DNA of 64,000 bases from Apostichopus japonicus (taxonomy: Eukaryota; Echinodermata; Holothuroidea; Aspidochirotida; Stichopodidae). The position numbers and the translations under genes are program-made. Each line of letters starts with the position of its first letter. Positions within the stretch are counted from its first letter, which is position 1. Below the pieces are notes generated by a model. It saw nothing but the letters and a program-made list of their open reading frames with translations. It was not told the origin of the DNA and ran no database searches. Positions 34,201 through 49,200 of the stretch are shown here, piece after piece. The DNA is taken from positions 5,955,501 to 6,019,500 of the forward strand of contig NC_092563.1 in assembly GCF_037975245.1 (NCBI RefSeq). The letters are read 5' to 3'.

Positions 34201-37200
34201 ATCCAAGTTAGCCATCAATGTTACAGGTGGTGATGCATCAACTGCTGTAGGTTCATTCCAATCTATGGATGCTGTTGCTTGAGAAGTAGATATCACTCTT
34301 ACAATATCACCTGGACAGGTTAATACAGGACCGTCATTGTCAGAACCTGAGAATAGAAAAGATTAATATTTATATGTCCCTTTGCTATTCAAATTTCGGT
34401 CATCTAGAATGACTATGAGCAGCTTGAGATCATGTTTGATAGAAAGCTTACTGATTTTAGAGATCGAACCCAATATTGTAAAGCATGCATAAATCAGATA
34501 TTCGTTTATTGTTGATAGATATACACAAGTAATGTGTGATGTATTTCTGTGTAATGTCGTCTGTCGTTGTATTGCATTGTCATTTGGGGTAGATAAGGAA
34601 AGAAAAACTGGAGCGTTGCTGTTAGATACTTTCTCATACCTAGTATTACACATTGATATGATAAAACTAGGTTTAACAAGTAGATTAACCAATGAATTCA
34701 CTGATATATAATACATCATATACAAATATGAATGTAAAACAAAAAGTAACATAAATATTGTTAAACTATTTCAGTTTGTCATTCAAGCTATGTAATGAAC
34801 CTCCAAACTTTATACAAATGTGTTTGACAATGAACGATTTCTTTGTCTAACTCTCCCTACCGCTTTTTTTTTCTGTCCATATGCTCTTACATATTTCCTT
34901 TTAGTCGATTGACTGGACTTACAACTAAATGTGTTATCAAGCACTGCCTGAGCTATATCTTTAATGCCCACTTCATTACAGGAGAGATACACTGGAATTT
35001 GTTGGAAATATTTGCAAAGTTCATGCATCCATATACTGTAGATCATTAATACTGAGACCAATATATCTCAGGTAGCGGCTCAACACAAGAGATGAAAGGC
35101 GATGTGCAAATTGGAGTTTAAGAGGTGCAATCTGTTTAGGTTCATTAAATCAGGTTGGCTAAAATTGACCCTCAGAAAAGTGGTAGTATGCAGGCTACTG
35201 GACAAGTTGTTCTTGAGGTGAGATATAGAGGTAACGATAGTAAAAATCCGGATGGCAGGTGATCCTTCTCTCCTCTCTAGTGGGTTTCCTGTTCACCTCA
35301 TCATGAGGTAATGGCTTTGCACTCTGTAAACAAAGGCTGGGAGTTTACTATTATCCTATTGCGTGTGGTAATAATTTTACATCATCAATGACATGACAGA
35401 TATCCATTGACCTTTTTTTTAAAGAATGAGGTGCTAGACTAGCGGGGTCCATATTTAGCCTCTTTTTTGGTTCAATTACTGCTGAAGTGACTCAGCTGTT
35501 TGCAGTTTATCTGTGTGAGTGAATAAGATTCAATCATAGGAATAATACAAAATGACAGTGGGAAATATATATATCTCATCCAGCCATGAGCATTCTGCTT
35601 TTAGAATCTTAAAAAACAGTAGGAAAACAGCTATTAATAACATGAACTTACTAACAACCACCACATTAAAAGTGCAACTATCTGAACGGATAGTATCTGT
35701 TGCCAAACAGGTGACAATCTCATTTCCAATTTCCAAAAGAGTTCCTTCTTGAGGAGAGCAGGAGATGAAAACTGGCAAATTACTATTTGTGGTTACTGGA
35801 TCAGGCCATGCGGCCACAGCTGTGTTACCAGCGTCTGCAAACAAGGTTTGATCCGGCGGACAAGCAATGGCAAATTGTTCTGTCGATTAATAGGATTGAC
35901 AAACTGAATAGATTAATGAATTCAACTAAAAAAAAAGAATTGCACGACAACCAAAGTTTATCGCTTGTGTCAGTGTCTTGCCTCTTCACTCACATACAAT
36001 TCCAAGTTACATATTTGTGTAAACTGACAAAGCACTATAACTCTAGTTAGTTCGTAGATACTAGATAAGTAACCACTAGCCCTTGAGAACATATCTGACA
36101 GTTTCCCTTGTTCTTCAAATACTTTTATTAAAGAGGGAGTTGCACCGTCGGTGCATTTGTACTTACTAAACCTGCTGTAGGTGCTGACAACCCCCCCCCT
36201 GCACCCCCAACCCTCCACAAGCCTACTTTGCTGCATCAACTCTGCTACTTCTCTGGATTCATCATCATTCACCACTTAGAAGCTGACAAAGATACCTGAT
36301 GTTTGAGTTATTACAGCATCATCTAGTTGACAACGTTTCAGTTTACAGTTAATGAACAATTCATGAGGTTCCACACCTTATTAAATTTGTGTTTTTACAA
36401 GCAAAATTCTTCCACACTTGGAAGTAAATGAAGAAATCCATTTAGTTAACGTACCAACAACAGAGACCATAAAAATGCACTCAACGAAGTTGCCTGATGG
36501 ATCAGATAGTCTGTAGGTAACTGTTTGAGAGTCACCGACATTGAGTACCAGTGGTGAACTGAAGTCACTTGATGGAATGACTGTACCAGAATTGTCTGTT
36601 GCAGTGGGTTCAGTCCATGTCACAGTACCAGTCTGACTACCAACAGCCACTTCTTCAATGATGTTACCAGGGCAAAATGTTAACACTGGATCTTCTGTAT
36701 CTGTACTAGCTATAATGTAAATAATGAACAAATAAACAAATGATATATGATGTCACATTCTTAAGTCTGTAACCTAAACATAAAAGTAATCTGTAATCTA
36801 ATTGATATCCAATTTAACAGTTAGCATAGCAATGTAAATATCTGAAATAAAATAACATAATCGTTTGAAATTAAAGTAACACAATCGTGTGAAAGCGCTC
36901 AGATGCTGCAAAGACCTGATGTGCCATTCATATTGGACACACAGAATGATAGACTAGTTCATGTGTACCATGCATATTGGACACACAGAATGATAGACTA
37001 GTTCATGTGTACCATGCATATTGGACACACAGAATGATAGACTAGTTCATGTGTACCATGCATATTGGACACACAGAATGATAGACTAGTTCATATGTAC
37101 CATGCATATTGGACACACAGAATGATAGACTAGTTCATGTGTACCATGCATATTGGACACACAGAATGATAGACTAGTTCATGTGTACCATGCATATTGG

Positions 37201-40200
37201 ACACACAGAATGATAGACTAGTTCATATGTACCATGCATATTGGACACACAGAATGATAGACTAGTTCATGTGTACCATGCATATTGGACACACAGAATG
37301 ATAGACTAGTTCATGTGTACCATGCATATTGGACACACAGAATGATAGACTAGTTCATGTGTACCATGCATATTGGACACACAGAATGATAGACTAGTTC
37401 ATATGTACCATGCATATTGGACACACAGAATGATAGACTAGTTCATATGTACCATGCATATTGGACACACAGAATGATAGACTAGTTCATGTGTACCATG
37501 CATATTGGACACACAGAATGATAGACTAGTTCATGTGTGCCATGCATATTGGACACACAGAATGATAGACTAGTTCATGTGTACCATTCATATTGGACAC
37601 TAAGAATGATGGACTAGTTCATGTGTACCATGCATATTGGACACACAGAATGATAGACTAGTTCATATGTACCATGCATATTGGACACACAGAATGATGG
37701 ACTAGTTCATGTGTACGATGCATATTGGACACACAGAATGATAGACTAGTTCATGTGTACCATGCATATTGGACACACAGAATGATAGACTAGTTCATGT
37801 GTACCATGCATATTGGACACACAGAATGATAGACTAGTTCATATGTACCATGCATATTGGACACACAGAATGATAGACTAGTTCATGTGTTCCATGCATA
37901 TTGGACACACAGAATGATAGACTAGTTCATATGTACCATGCATATTGGACACACAGAATGATAGACTAGTTCATGTGTGCCATGCATATTGGACACACAG
38001 AATGATAGACTAGTTCATGTGTACCATGCATATTGGACACACAGAATGATGGACTAGTTCATGTGTACCATGCATATTGGACACACAGAATGATGGACTA
38101 GTTCATGTGTACCATGCATATTGGACACACAGAATGATGGACTAGTTCATGTGTGCCATGCATATTGGACACACAGAATGATAGACTAGTTCATGTGTAC
38201 CATGCATATTGGACACACAGAATGATAGACTAGTTCATATGTACCATGCATATTGGACACACAGAATGATAGACTAGTTCATGTGTACCATGCATATTGG
38301 ACACACAGAATGATAGACTAGTTCATATGTACCATGCATATTGGACACACAGAATGATAGACTAGTTCATGTGTACCATGCATATTGGACACACAGAATG
38401 ATAGACTAGTTCATGTGTACCATGCATATTGGACACACAGAATGATGGACTAGTTCATGTGTACCATGCATATTGGACACACAGAATGATGGACTAGTTC
38501 ATGTGTGCCATGCATATTGGACACACAGAATGATAGACTAGTTCATGTGTACCATGCATATTGGACACACAGAATGATAGACTAGTTCATATGTACCATG
38601 CATATTGGACACACAGAATGATAGACTAGTTCATGTGTACCATGCATATTGGACACACAGAATGATAGACTAGTTCATGTGTGCCATGCATATTGGACAC
38701 ACAGAATGATAGACTAGTTCATATGTACCATGCATATTGGACACACAGAATGATAGACTAGTTCATGTGTACCATGCATATTGGACACACAGAATGATAG
38801 ACTAGTTCATGTGTACCATGCATATTGGACACACAGAATGATAGACTAGTTCATGTGTACCATGCATATTGGACACACAGAATGATAGACTAGTTCATGT
38901 GTACCATGCATATTGGACACACAGAATGATGGACTAGTTCATGTGTACCATGCATATTGGACACACAGAATGATGGACTAGTTCATGTGTGCCATGCATA
39001 TTGGACACACAGAATGATAGACTAGTTCATGTGTACCATGCATATTGGACATACAAAATGATAGACTAGTTCATGTGTACCATGCATATTGGACACACAG
39101 AATGATAGACTAGTTCATGTGTACCATGCATATTGGACACACAGAATGATAGACTAGTTCATGTGTACCATGCATATTGGACACACAGAATGATAGACTA
39201 GTTCATGTGTACCATGCATATTGGACACACAGAATGATAGACTAGTTCATGTGTACCATGCATATTGGACACACAGAATGATAGACTAGTTCATGTGTAC
39301 CATGCATATTGGACACACAGAATGATAGACTAGTTCATGTGTACCATGCATATTGGACACACAGAATGATAGACTAGTTCATATGTACCATGCATATTGG
39401 ACACACAGAATGATAGACTAGTTCATGTGTGCCATGCATATTGGACACACAGAATGATAGACTAGTTCATGTGTACCATGCATATTGGACACACAGAATG
39501 ATAGACTAGTTCATGTGTACCATGCATATTGGACACACAGAATGATAGACTAGTTCATGTGTACCATGCATATTGGACACACAGAATGATAGACTAGTTC
39601 ATGTGTACCATGCATATTGGACACACAGAATGATAGACTAGTTCATGTGTACCATGCATATTGGACACACAGAATGATAGACTAGTTCATGTGTACCATG
39701 CATATTGGACACACAGAATGATAGACTAGTTCATATGTACCATGCATATTGGACACACAGAATGATAGACTAGTTCATGTGTACCATGCATATTGGACAC
39801 ACAGAATGATAGACTAGTTCATATGTACCATGCATATTGGACACACAGAATGATAGACTAGTTCATGTGTACCATGCATATTGGACACACAGAATGATAG
39901 ACTAGTTCATGTGTACCATGCATATTGGACACACAGAATGATAGACTAGTTCATGTGTACCATGCATATTGGACACACAGAATGATAGACTAGTTCATGT
40001 GTACCATGCATATTGGACACACAGAATGATAGACTAGTTCATGTGTACCATGCATATTGGACACACAGAATGATAGACTAGTTCATATGTACCATGCATA
40101 TTGGACACACAGAATGATAGACTAGTTCATATGTACCATGCATATTGGACACACAGAATGATAGACTAGTTCATGTGTACCATGCATATTGGACACACAG

Positions 40201-43200
40201 AATGATGGACTAGTTCATGTGTGCCATGCATATTGGACACACAGAATGATAGACTAGTTCATATGTACCATGCATATTGGACACACAGAATGATAGACTA
40301 GTTCATGTGTTCCATGCATATTGGACACACAGAATGATAGACTAGTTCATGTGTACCATGCATATTGGACACACAGAATGATGGACTAGTTCATGTGTAC
40401 CATGCATATTGGACACACAGAATGATGGACTAGTTCATGTGTGCCATGCATATTGGACACACAGAATGATAGACTAGTTCATATGTACCATGCATATTGG
40501 ACACACAGAATGATAGACTAGTTCATATGTACCATGCATATTGGACACACAGAATGATAGACTAGTTCATGTGTACCATGCATATTGGACACACAGAATG
40601 ATAGACTAGTTCATGTGTACCATGCATATTGGACACACAGAATGATAGACTAGTTCATGTGTTCCATGCATATTGGACACACAGAATGATAGACTAGTTC
40701 ATGTGTACCATGCATATTGGACATACAAAATGATGGACTAGTTAATGGTTCTCAACTTGTGCAGTTTCACTGAACGAAAAACATGTCGTAGAAGACACAA
40801 GTTAATGTGCTTAAACAGATGTTTAAATTTGAAAATATGTTTTAAAAGATGTCTTCTCCAATATTAACAAACTTGAATACGCTACTAGTGATTAACTCAT
40901 GGTACTGTTATGATCTGCAGTCATATTCTGCAGCTTGTAAGGTTCGTGGAGTTACATGGGACCAAATGACAGTAATGTATGCTGTTTGGCATGGCTGGAG
41001 AACTCCATTGCCAGCCAGAAGACAATTTTGCTAAAGAAGGTTAGAGTAAACTAACTTCAACACACTTGGATTTGAGGAAAGAGAAAAACTTACCAGGGAG
41101 AACTTGAATATCGAACATGCAGACTTCTATGTTTCCGTTGGAATCTGCAAACATGTATATTACAGTCTGCAATGTATTCACATTGTACCTAGCACCAGGG
41201 GCACTGTTTACAGATGCAACAACTACTGGGTCCCCAGAGTCGTCTACAGCTGTTGGAACAGTCCAAGACACAACGGCAAAAGTTTCACCTGGCTCAGCAA
41301 CAACAACAATTGGCTGGGTTGGACAGCTGGATACTATAGGACTTGTGTCATCCTCTGCAAGAATGAAGAAGTTTTCCATTTAAATGTGATTTTCTTTTTT
41401 ATCGTAACACAATATCAGAGGCAGACTAGGGGAAAGGGTGGGAAGATTCCTTGAAAACCATGAAAGTAAAAACCATGATATTGATTTGCTTATTGATTGA
41501 AGGGTTCTATTCAAGATTGGCAAAACAATTAATTGTTAATTCACAAATTCTATGCTTTTGCACATGTACCAAACTACTAGTAAGTGCCAGGTTACAACAA
41601 ATACGCACAGCAACATGGCAAGTACAATTTCGGCTGGGGTCACTAGAAGAAGCAACTTGCACCATTATTGGTAAGTGACTCAAGGGTTAGTCAAACCCCA
41701 GTTCATCAGTGCCTTAACTAGCCTACACAATTACACTAAGACTGTGTTACAACCATTTCACAAGACAGTATAATATATAAAAAGAAAGAAAAGTGGCTCA
41801 GAGAACTTGAAGCAAGTTTAAATCTAAAGATTTTAATTGTCAACTACCAATTGGGAATAAGCTGAAAAGTTGATTGCCCTCTCAGTAATTTACTTGTATG
41901 GGATTGGTCATCTGTGGCTTCACAAACTTCACAGAGCATTGTCCTTCAGTTTTAAATCTTTCACTGAAACTTAAATTCAAATCGAACATTTTTTCATTCA
42001 TTTTTCATTTTGATCCCAAATGAAATCGTTTGTCAAACGACCATCTCATGGCCGATCTGGCTTAGCTCAGGGAACTCTGTTAACACTTCAGTTGAGCATA
42101 GTTATTACAGCCCTTGCTAGTCTACTTAAATGAATATGTGGAAAGCCCCTGCTTACAGATACTAGCATGAAATCACTGCAACTTATGCAAGTGTTTTATC
42201 AAACTGTTTTCATGATATTCTGCAATGCTGCTATTTAAAACCCACAAGATAGTGACACAAGCACCTCAACCAATCCACAGTTCATTATCATGTTGGTGAA
42301 AACATATTTCACTGATGAAAGCATATGTCACTGCCCAGGTGCAGGTTAGGCGTCACACTAAAGCGACATACACTAACAATAGTAGCTATATTTTGCACAT
42401 GTTCAAAATGTAAGGAGTTTTGAAACAAGAGAGCTGTCCTGTGATCCTTGAGTAAGTGCACAGAACTTTCAGTTTCTCACTGGAGACACAGGTTGGATGT
42501 ATTTTCGATGCATAACACATTGCTTTACTAGCAATATAGGCGAGTAACAGCAGATTTTTGGTGACTAATTTTACTGTGAAGATGGCAAGGAAATATGTCT
42601 GTAGCATAGCTGTGTACTTATGCTAGCCTATAAGTCACAAAGTAAAATTTTGTATTAGCATAAAATGTAGCATGACTAGTGATGAGCGAAGTTTGTGTTT
42701 TGTCAGTAGAAGTTTAGTCACACTCGCCAAATGTAGCAATTTGCCAAAAATTTGCTGAGCGGCCAAGAATGCCACTCTATGTCTGCAGGTATTTCATTCT
42801 CGGCTTGAGAACAGTGAGCTATCCTTGTTGTACTAGTACTCGGTGGTGAGAGGAGTTTATTACATTGACAAAATAAAGAAACTACAATAAAATACAAGTA
42901 GAATTTTATTTCTCTTTGAAGCCACACACTAGATACCATTAGAGTACAGATGTGTGAGTTTTTTTTTTTGACAAACTACTGTACTGTGTGAAGGTGATAT
43001 TTGCAATGGAGACATGTTCTTTTTAATATCAGAGAAAAGGGTTTCTCTAGTTTACATGAAGAAATCAGAAGGATGGAACTGATCTTATGTACAAGAGTGG
43101 TGAAATTAAGTTTAATGCTATTTACCTGGAGGAACTTCACAAGTCCGTCCCGTAAATCCTCCGACACAGGTGCACACAAAGTAAGTGTTGAAAGACGTAC

Positions 43201-46200
43201 ATTGAGCAGTGTTAGCACATGGATTTGGTTGACACGGGTCATCAACTAGTGATAAAAAGTTAAAATAATTTTAAATAAGCAAATAGGTTTCTGGCTAGAT
43301 TGGGATTGGACCAGTGACCTCAGGGTTACAAGCCCTTCATTTTAAAAACCCCTGTCAGTTGGTGGCAATCCATATATAGCTACTTTTTTGATAGGCATGG
43401 GAGTGAGGTGGTGGAGGGGGGGGGGGTTGAAAGCCAAAAGCCACAGTTCTTTGTACACCATGTAACCGAGCATTGCACCCACATTGAATTTGGTACAAAC
43501 AAGAGAGTAGCATGAATAGAAAAGGAATAAAAGAAAGCTGATTGGGAAATTATAAATGACACAGAAAGTCTAGCTCTTTGTAATTGTGCTACTCATCTCA
43601 GTCAGTATTCAATTGTTCTAATACTCCTCAAAATCAAAGCAAAATGAGTCTATTTTGCTTGAAGGTTCAACACAGAGTGGTTAGACCATATTAAATCAGG
43701 TAATTCATAAAGTAGTTATACTGATAAAAAAAATTTAACAAAATTCACAAATCGATCATTCGCAATCATTATAAACTGGTGGGAGTTCTCGTAGCGAGCA
43801 CCAATGGTGATGGCATTTTAACTTATCAAATAAGACAAATAATTGATCAAATATGACATAATAATGTTGTTCAAAATTCTATAAAATGAAAACAAACAAA
43901 GTACTTACATGGGATGTCACAAAATTGGCCAGTGAATCCAATGGGGCATTCACAGAAGTAATCTAAAGTCTGGTCAAAGCTACAGTACGAGTTTCGGCAA
44001 GTTCCACCATTTTGGCAGACACCAGCAGCATTAGTAGCGCATGCATCCTGGCCTGGATTGTTTACTGTTACAGTACAAGAGAAAGTATACTGTAATTGTT
44101 TCGTGAAATCTTGTAATGTGAACTGATAGCAAACTACTTTTAAATAAAAAATTTGATACAGAAAGTGTAAATCAGCACACATTGCCAGCTGGCTATTATG
44201 CTTGTGTGACCAAGCAAAACTCGACATATGTGTTGCAAAATGTTTCATCTCTCTTACTGAAAAGGGATTCATTGTTTCAGTCAGAGAAATCATGGCAAAT
44301 TGAAGAAATTTCATCATGGATGTTTTACATTTTCACAGCAAGTTTTGAGGTTTATGAAAAAACTAGCCTTCTGAACTGATTTGCATACAAATGTGCTATT
44401 GATGTAATAGTTATCTCTAGTTTGTATAGCGTTTTATGGTATCACTATGCTGTACCATATTATGCTGTGGTCACACAATAATTAGGAACAACATGGATGA
44501 CAAGAATATTCAAATAAATATAAAAATTATCAAAAACATTTTACTTTAAAATTTTTTAGTTTGTTGAGAAATACAAAAAAAACAAAACACTTTTTAAGCT
44601 TTAATTATGTACCTGATGGTAAATAAAATGACAGGTTTCAGAGTAATTGAAGGTACCTTTCAACATCATCAGATGAACAAATTTCATCGATACTGCCTTG
44701 AAAAAAATTATTGAAGAGAAAGGGGCTGGTATTTAAATATAGGTTCAAAATATATAGTCTGCAGCTGACAGAAGCCTAATCAAAAGGAAATTAAACTTAT
44801 GTTTGTAAATACGAAGCAAACCAATGGTGCAAAGGAGAATAAATTTAACAAACTCAAGAAGCAAAATCTTTAGAGACACTAATAGCACAATGCAAGGGAC
44901 TTACAAGTGAGAAGGGCACAGTTTTGGCCAGTGAAACCAACAGGACATACACAAGTATACTGTGCAATGTAAACCACTGATGAGCTGGTGGTCACATAGC
45001 TGTTGTAGCACACTCCATTGTTCAAACAAGGCATGTTGTCACAGGATGATATTCCAGAAACCACAGCTGTAATAAAAAACAATCAAAATAACATTGATGT
45101 TACATTAAACATTACAAATTTGAGTACTACTTTGTATTAGTCACAAATTACACATTCAAGTAAAAAGAGCATATTAAACTGAATAGACATGATAAAAATG
45201 TACAAAAAAAGAAGTTCAAAACCCGCTTTGAAAGCAACTAATGTAGAAGATAATACAAAGATGGTTGTACCTGTTGAAAACTGACAGTTTATACCAGAGA
45301 ACCCTGGTCGACAATAACACTTGTATTCACTTCCATAGGACGCACAAGTGCCATAATTCAGACATGGGTTATTATTGCAAGGATTGTCCTGGCTTACAAT
45401 TGCTGCAACAAAACAAAATAAATCAAGTAAATTTCAAGATCAGGAATATCTTTCTCATATACAGTAATGGAAATAACTGACTAACTGAAAGGTGTTTAGC
45501 AAAATATTTTTTTGATCAATAACTTAATAGAAATATCACATTTAGCATCTAGCCTACCGACTCTTGTACAATCTCAGAGCTTACGGCACAATCCATGATA
45601 ATTTAAGCCAGATAACACTCAGTCAGAGGAGGATCACTTTATGATAGCAATTAAGTACTATGATTTACCTCATTTTCAGAAAACATTTGTGATGAAAACT
45701 GTCTCTGTCAGCTAATGATTATTAGACTAAGTTAAACTCAATTTGCTATTAATTTAAGTGCATCAACACGGCGGAACAAAACAATGTCTATTCAAGAACA
45801 AGAAAAAAGACAATATATGACATGAAGTGAGCTAAATTTCTAAACATAAAGTGAGCTTCTTGAACCAAACATAAACAAATTCCATTTTTTTAGGGTTACG
45901 GATTTTGACAAGATGGCAGGTCTCCATAACACTGTCAAGCAACTACATGGTTTTCCATCTGTTTCTTTACATTCAGGAGACATAATATTTGTTATGGTTA
46001 CCTATTTTTACCCTTATTAAAGAAACACTTTGGCATTACATAATTTCAGAGAAATGAAACCTAAGATATGTTACAAGAAATTTTTTTTGACTATTAAATT
46101 CCAACAACTGGTCAATGAATTTTTTTATCTGCAGGATTACATTGTCCTATTGAGAGAAATGATTCTGAATGACGATAGTCATTTAAGCTGCAGGTGACAA

Positions 46201-49200
46201 CAAACAGAGCTACAACATAACTACTCGAATTATCCACACAAATGTGCAAGATTTTCTCATTAGAGCTTGTCAATAATTTATTTGAACAGCTTTCAAGACA
46301 CAAGAACCAATTCAATCCTGACAAAATATTGTTTAAAAAAAAAATAAAAGGGAAGAAACCATCCTAAACTCAGATGACAGTTTCTGTGATATTAGATGAC
46401 AGGCTTATGCATTTCAATTCTATCACTATTAATTGAAGTAAAAGTTGTAGATGAAATTCAGGATTTGAATAGTGGTTTACGGCTAGTAGAAACATCAGAG
46501 ATCAAAATGTAATAGAGTTTTGTTCTATTAGTCACTTGGTTTAGGTACTCATTGTTTATTAAAACTTGAGACATAATGTACTTTGCAGAACAATTTCAAA
46601 AAAGAGGTGGAAGTAAAATGCTGAAGTGTAAATTTTGACTAATCAGTATTTTACTTTCTGACTTGGGAGCAATACTAATGTCTGTTTGTTCGGGATGCCC
46701 AAAAAAAAAAAGAAAAAAAAAAGAAAAAAGAAAAAAGGAAGCAACAAAACAAAAGGAAATTACATACAATTTCACTTAAAAATACTATACACCGAAATTA
46801 CTAACCATTGCCAAAAAGAAAGAACAAAAAAAAAGGAACCGAACAAAACAAAAGGAAATAATGTTACAATTTCACTTAGAAATACTATAAACTGAAATTA
46901 CTAACCATTTTCACAGAAGGCTCCTCCAAATGATGGCGGACAGAGACATGTTTGGGCTGTGCAGGAATTGACTACCGGAAGGCAGATACCACTGTTCAGA
47001 CATGGGTTAACAGCACATGGACTAGGAATAGCTAAAGGGGATTGAACAATAACATCATTTAACTATAACCCTGCATCTGACACTAAACAAGGTAGTAATA
47101 TACAGTGTAGAGACCTAAAATTGTTTCTTAAATAACTGGCATGACGGACCACCATCACAGAATGAACTGGTATAAAGTGAACCTGTCTGATCTACAGCCG
47201 ATAAGACTACGACAGTGACAATAACAACAATACAGTAGTGACAATTCTACCACAAATGAAAGGGGCTGACTGTCGTTGCTGTAAGGCTTAACACACCTTT
47301 GGAATAAAAATACAGCTCAGACATCAGCAGAATTACACAAATCACTATAATATTACAAATTATAAGTTTGTGCTGAATGCATTGGTTCTATTCTAACGTT
47401 GTGAAAATTAAACCAATTCTAAAATGAACAGTGCTGATTGCAAAACTATGTTTGATATTTTTTACCAACCCTAAAACATTCATCTAGTCCATTAAGAGAC
47501 TTTTATTAAGTATGATTCATAGGCTGCACACATAGCTTGAAGATATCATAGAATTATATCCTTAGTAAACCTTTCTTCCGACCATGAACAAATATATAAC
47601 TTAACCTCAAAATATGTATACATCTATATTGCCTGTTTACCAATTAATACAATGAAAAAGGAGTGCTTTCTGGGAGCATAATTATAAACCTATACATACT
47701 AAGGATACTACTGCAGGCAAGGTGTTATCGGTATGCATATTTGAAAAAGCTTCATAAATATGTATAATTATATATCCTACATGCAAAGAACAAAAAAAGA
47801 GCAATTGTGAGTTACCTTCTTCGCAGTTAAAACCAGTAAAACATCCAATACATTGACAGGAGTATGCTGAACAAGAATCAGCAACATTAGTGCAGATGGC
47901 ATTATTCTGGCAGGGTGCAGCAGTACATGGGTCAAAAGCTATAGATAGGTAAGAAAAAATGATGATTTAGTTTGATGTGATGAGCTTACACATGCACTTA
48001 CATCAGTTTGTTGTCTATCATTCACCTTGTCTTTTGCAACCAGTGCACCCGTCTTGTTTTAAATGAGTACTGTTCTCTACCAGATCTATGGAGTTTCTTG
48101 TTCGAAATGGGCACAACTATCAAGTAGTTTCTGACTTTCTCTATAAGATGTGCTGCAATTCTATCACAAACTAATAAAATCGTTTATGTACAAGTATCAT
48201 TGCATGTTGAGAAATATCATAATAACAATACATCAAGTTGCTTTAAAGCTCTGCCCAAGCTATACATAGCCTTGTATTTCTTTGAAACAGTAATTGACAA
48301 CGAAAATACCATTATTAAATTGTATTCAGTGCCAGCAAAGTGATAGCATTTTTCTGCTCTCCAGACTGGTATTTTAAGAGGTTCTGTCCTCATACACAAC
48401 AAGATTATCTATTTTTAAGACTCATTACCTAAAACAAAATGTCTGGATATATGGGGATGGAGGGCAAGGAGGATGAGAGGCAGGGGTCCGGGCGAGGCAC
48501 GAAGGTCCAATCAATGCCAATCTTTGTCAGAAACCTATCACACTTGGATGTTTAACGTCAGTTTTTGAATGAATTGTACATTAGTTTAACCATCATAGCC
48601 CTATGAAGCTCTTTGCCAAAAAACATCTTTGAAATTATACACAGGTGTTTTATTCAGGGCTTGAAGAATTTTCCATGGTTTTATAATGTCTTTTTATTAC
48701 TTCTTTCCATTCCATATAAACACAATATTTCATATAGTACCACCATGTGAAGCTATATTCATTTCTTAGAATTACCACAATCATATCTCCCTTCTCATGA
48801 TATCCATATTGCAATACTTACCAGTCTGACAGAAGTCACCCTGGAAGCAACCTGTACATTGACAGGTATAAAGATCACACTCGACTGGATCTGGGACACA
48901 CATAGCACCGTTCTGACATTGATGACTTCTACAGGCATCCAGTCCTAGTAGGTTGTGTTGAAACAGAGGAAGTGTTAACCTTGATATCAATTTTCATTTT
49001 ATCTGTTTCATGGTTGAATATTGCATGATACCATGGTCAATTTGTAAAATGGGCTACAGGACCCATCAAGGGCCAGCTATATCAACATTGGACATGATTA
49101 AGAGACTATAGTTTACTTGAGTATGGTTAATATGTCAAGAATTAACTAGCTTTGTAGACAGAAATATAGTACAATGTACAACATTGAAACACACTCTGTG

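Noticed and set aside
36917-40743. CRISPR-like array of direct repeats
   Set aside because: Units abut head to tail with no unique spacers; it is a minisatellite in an animal intron.
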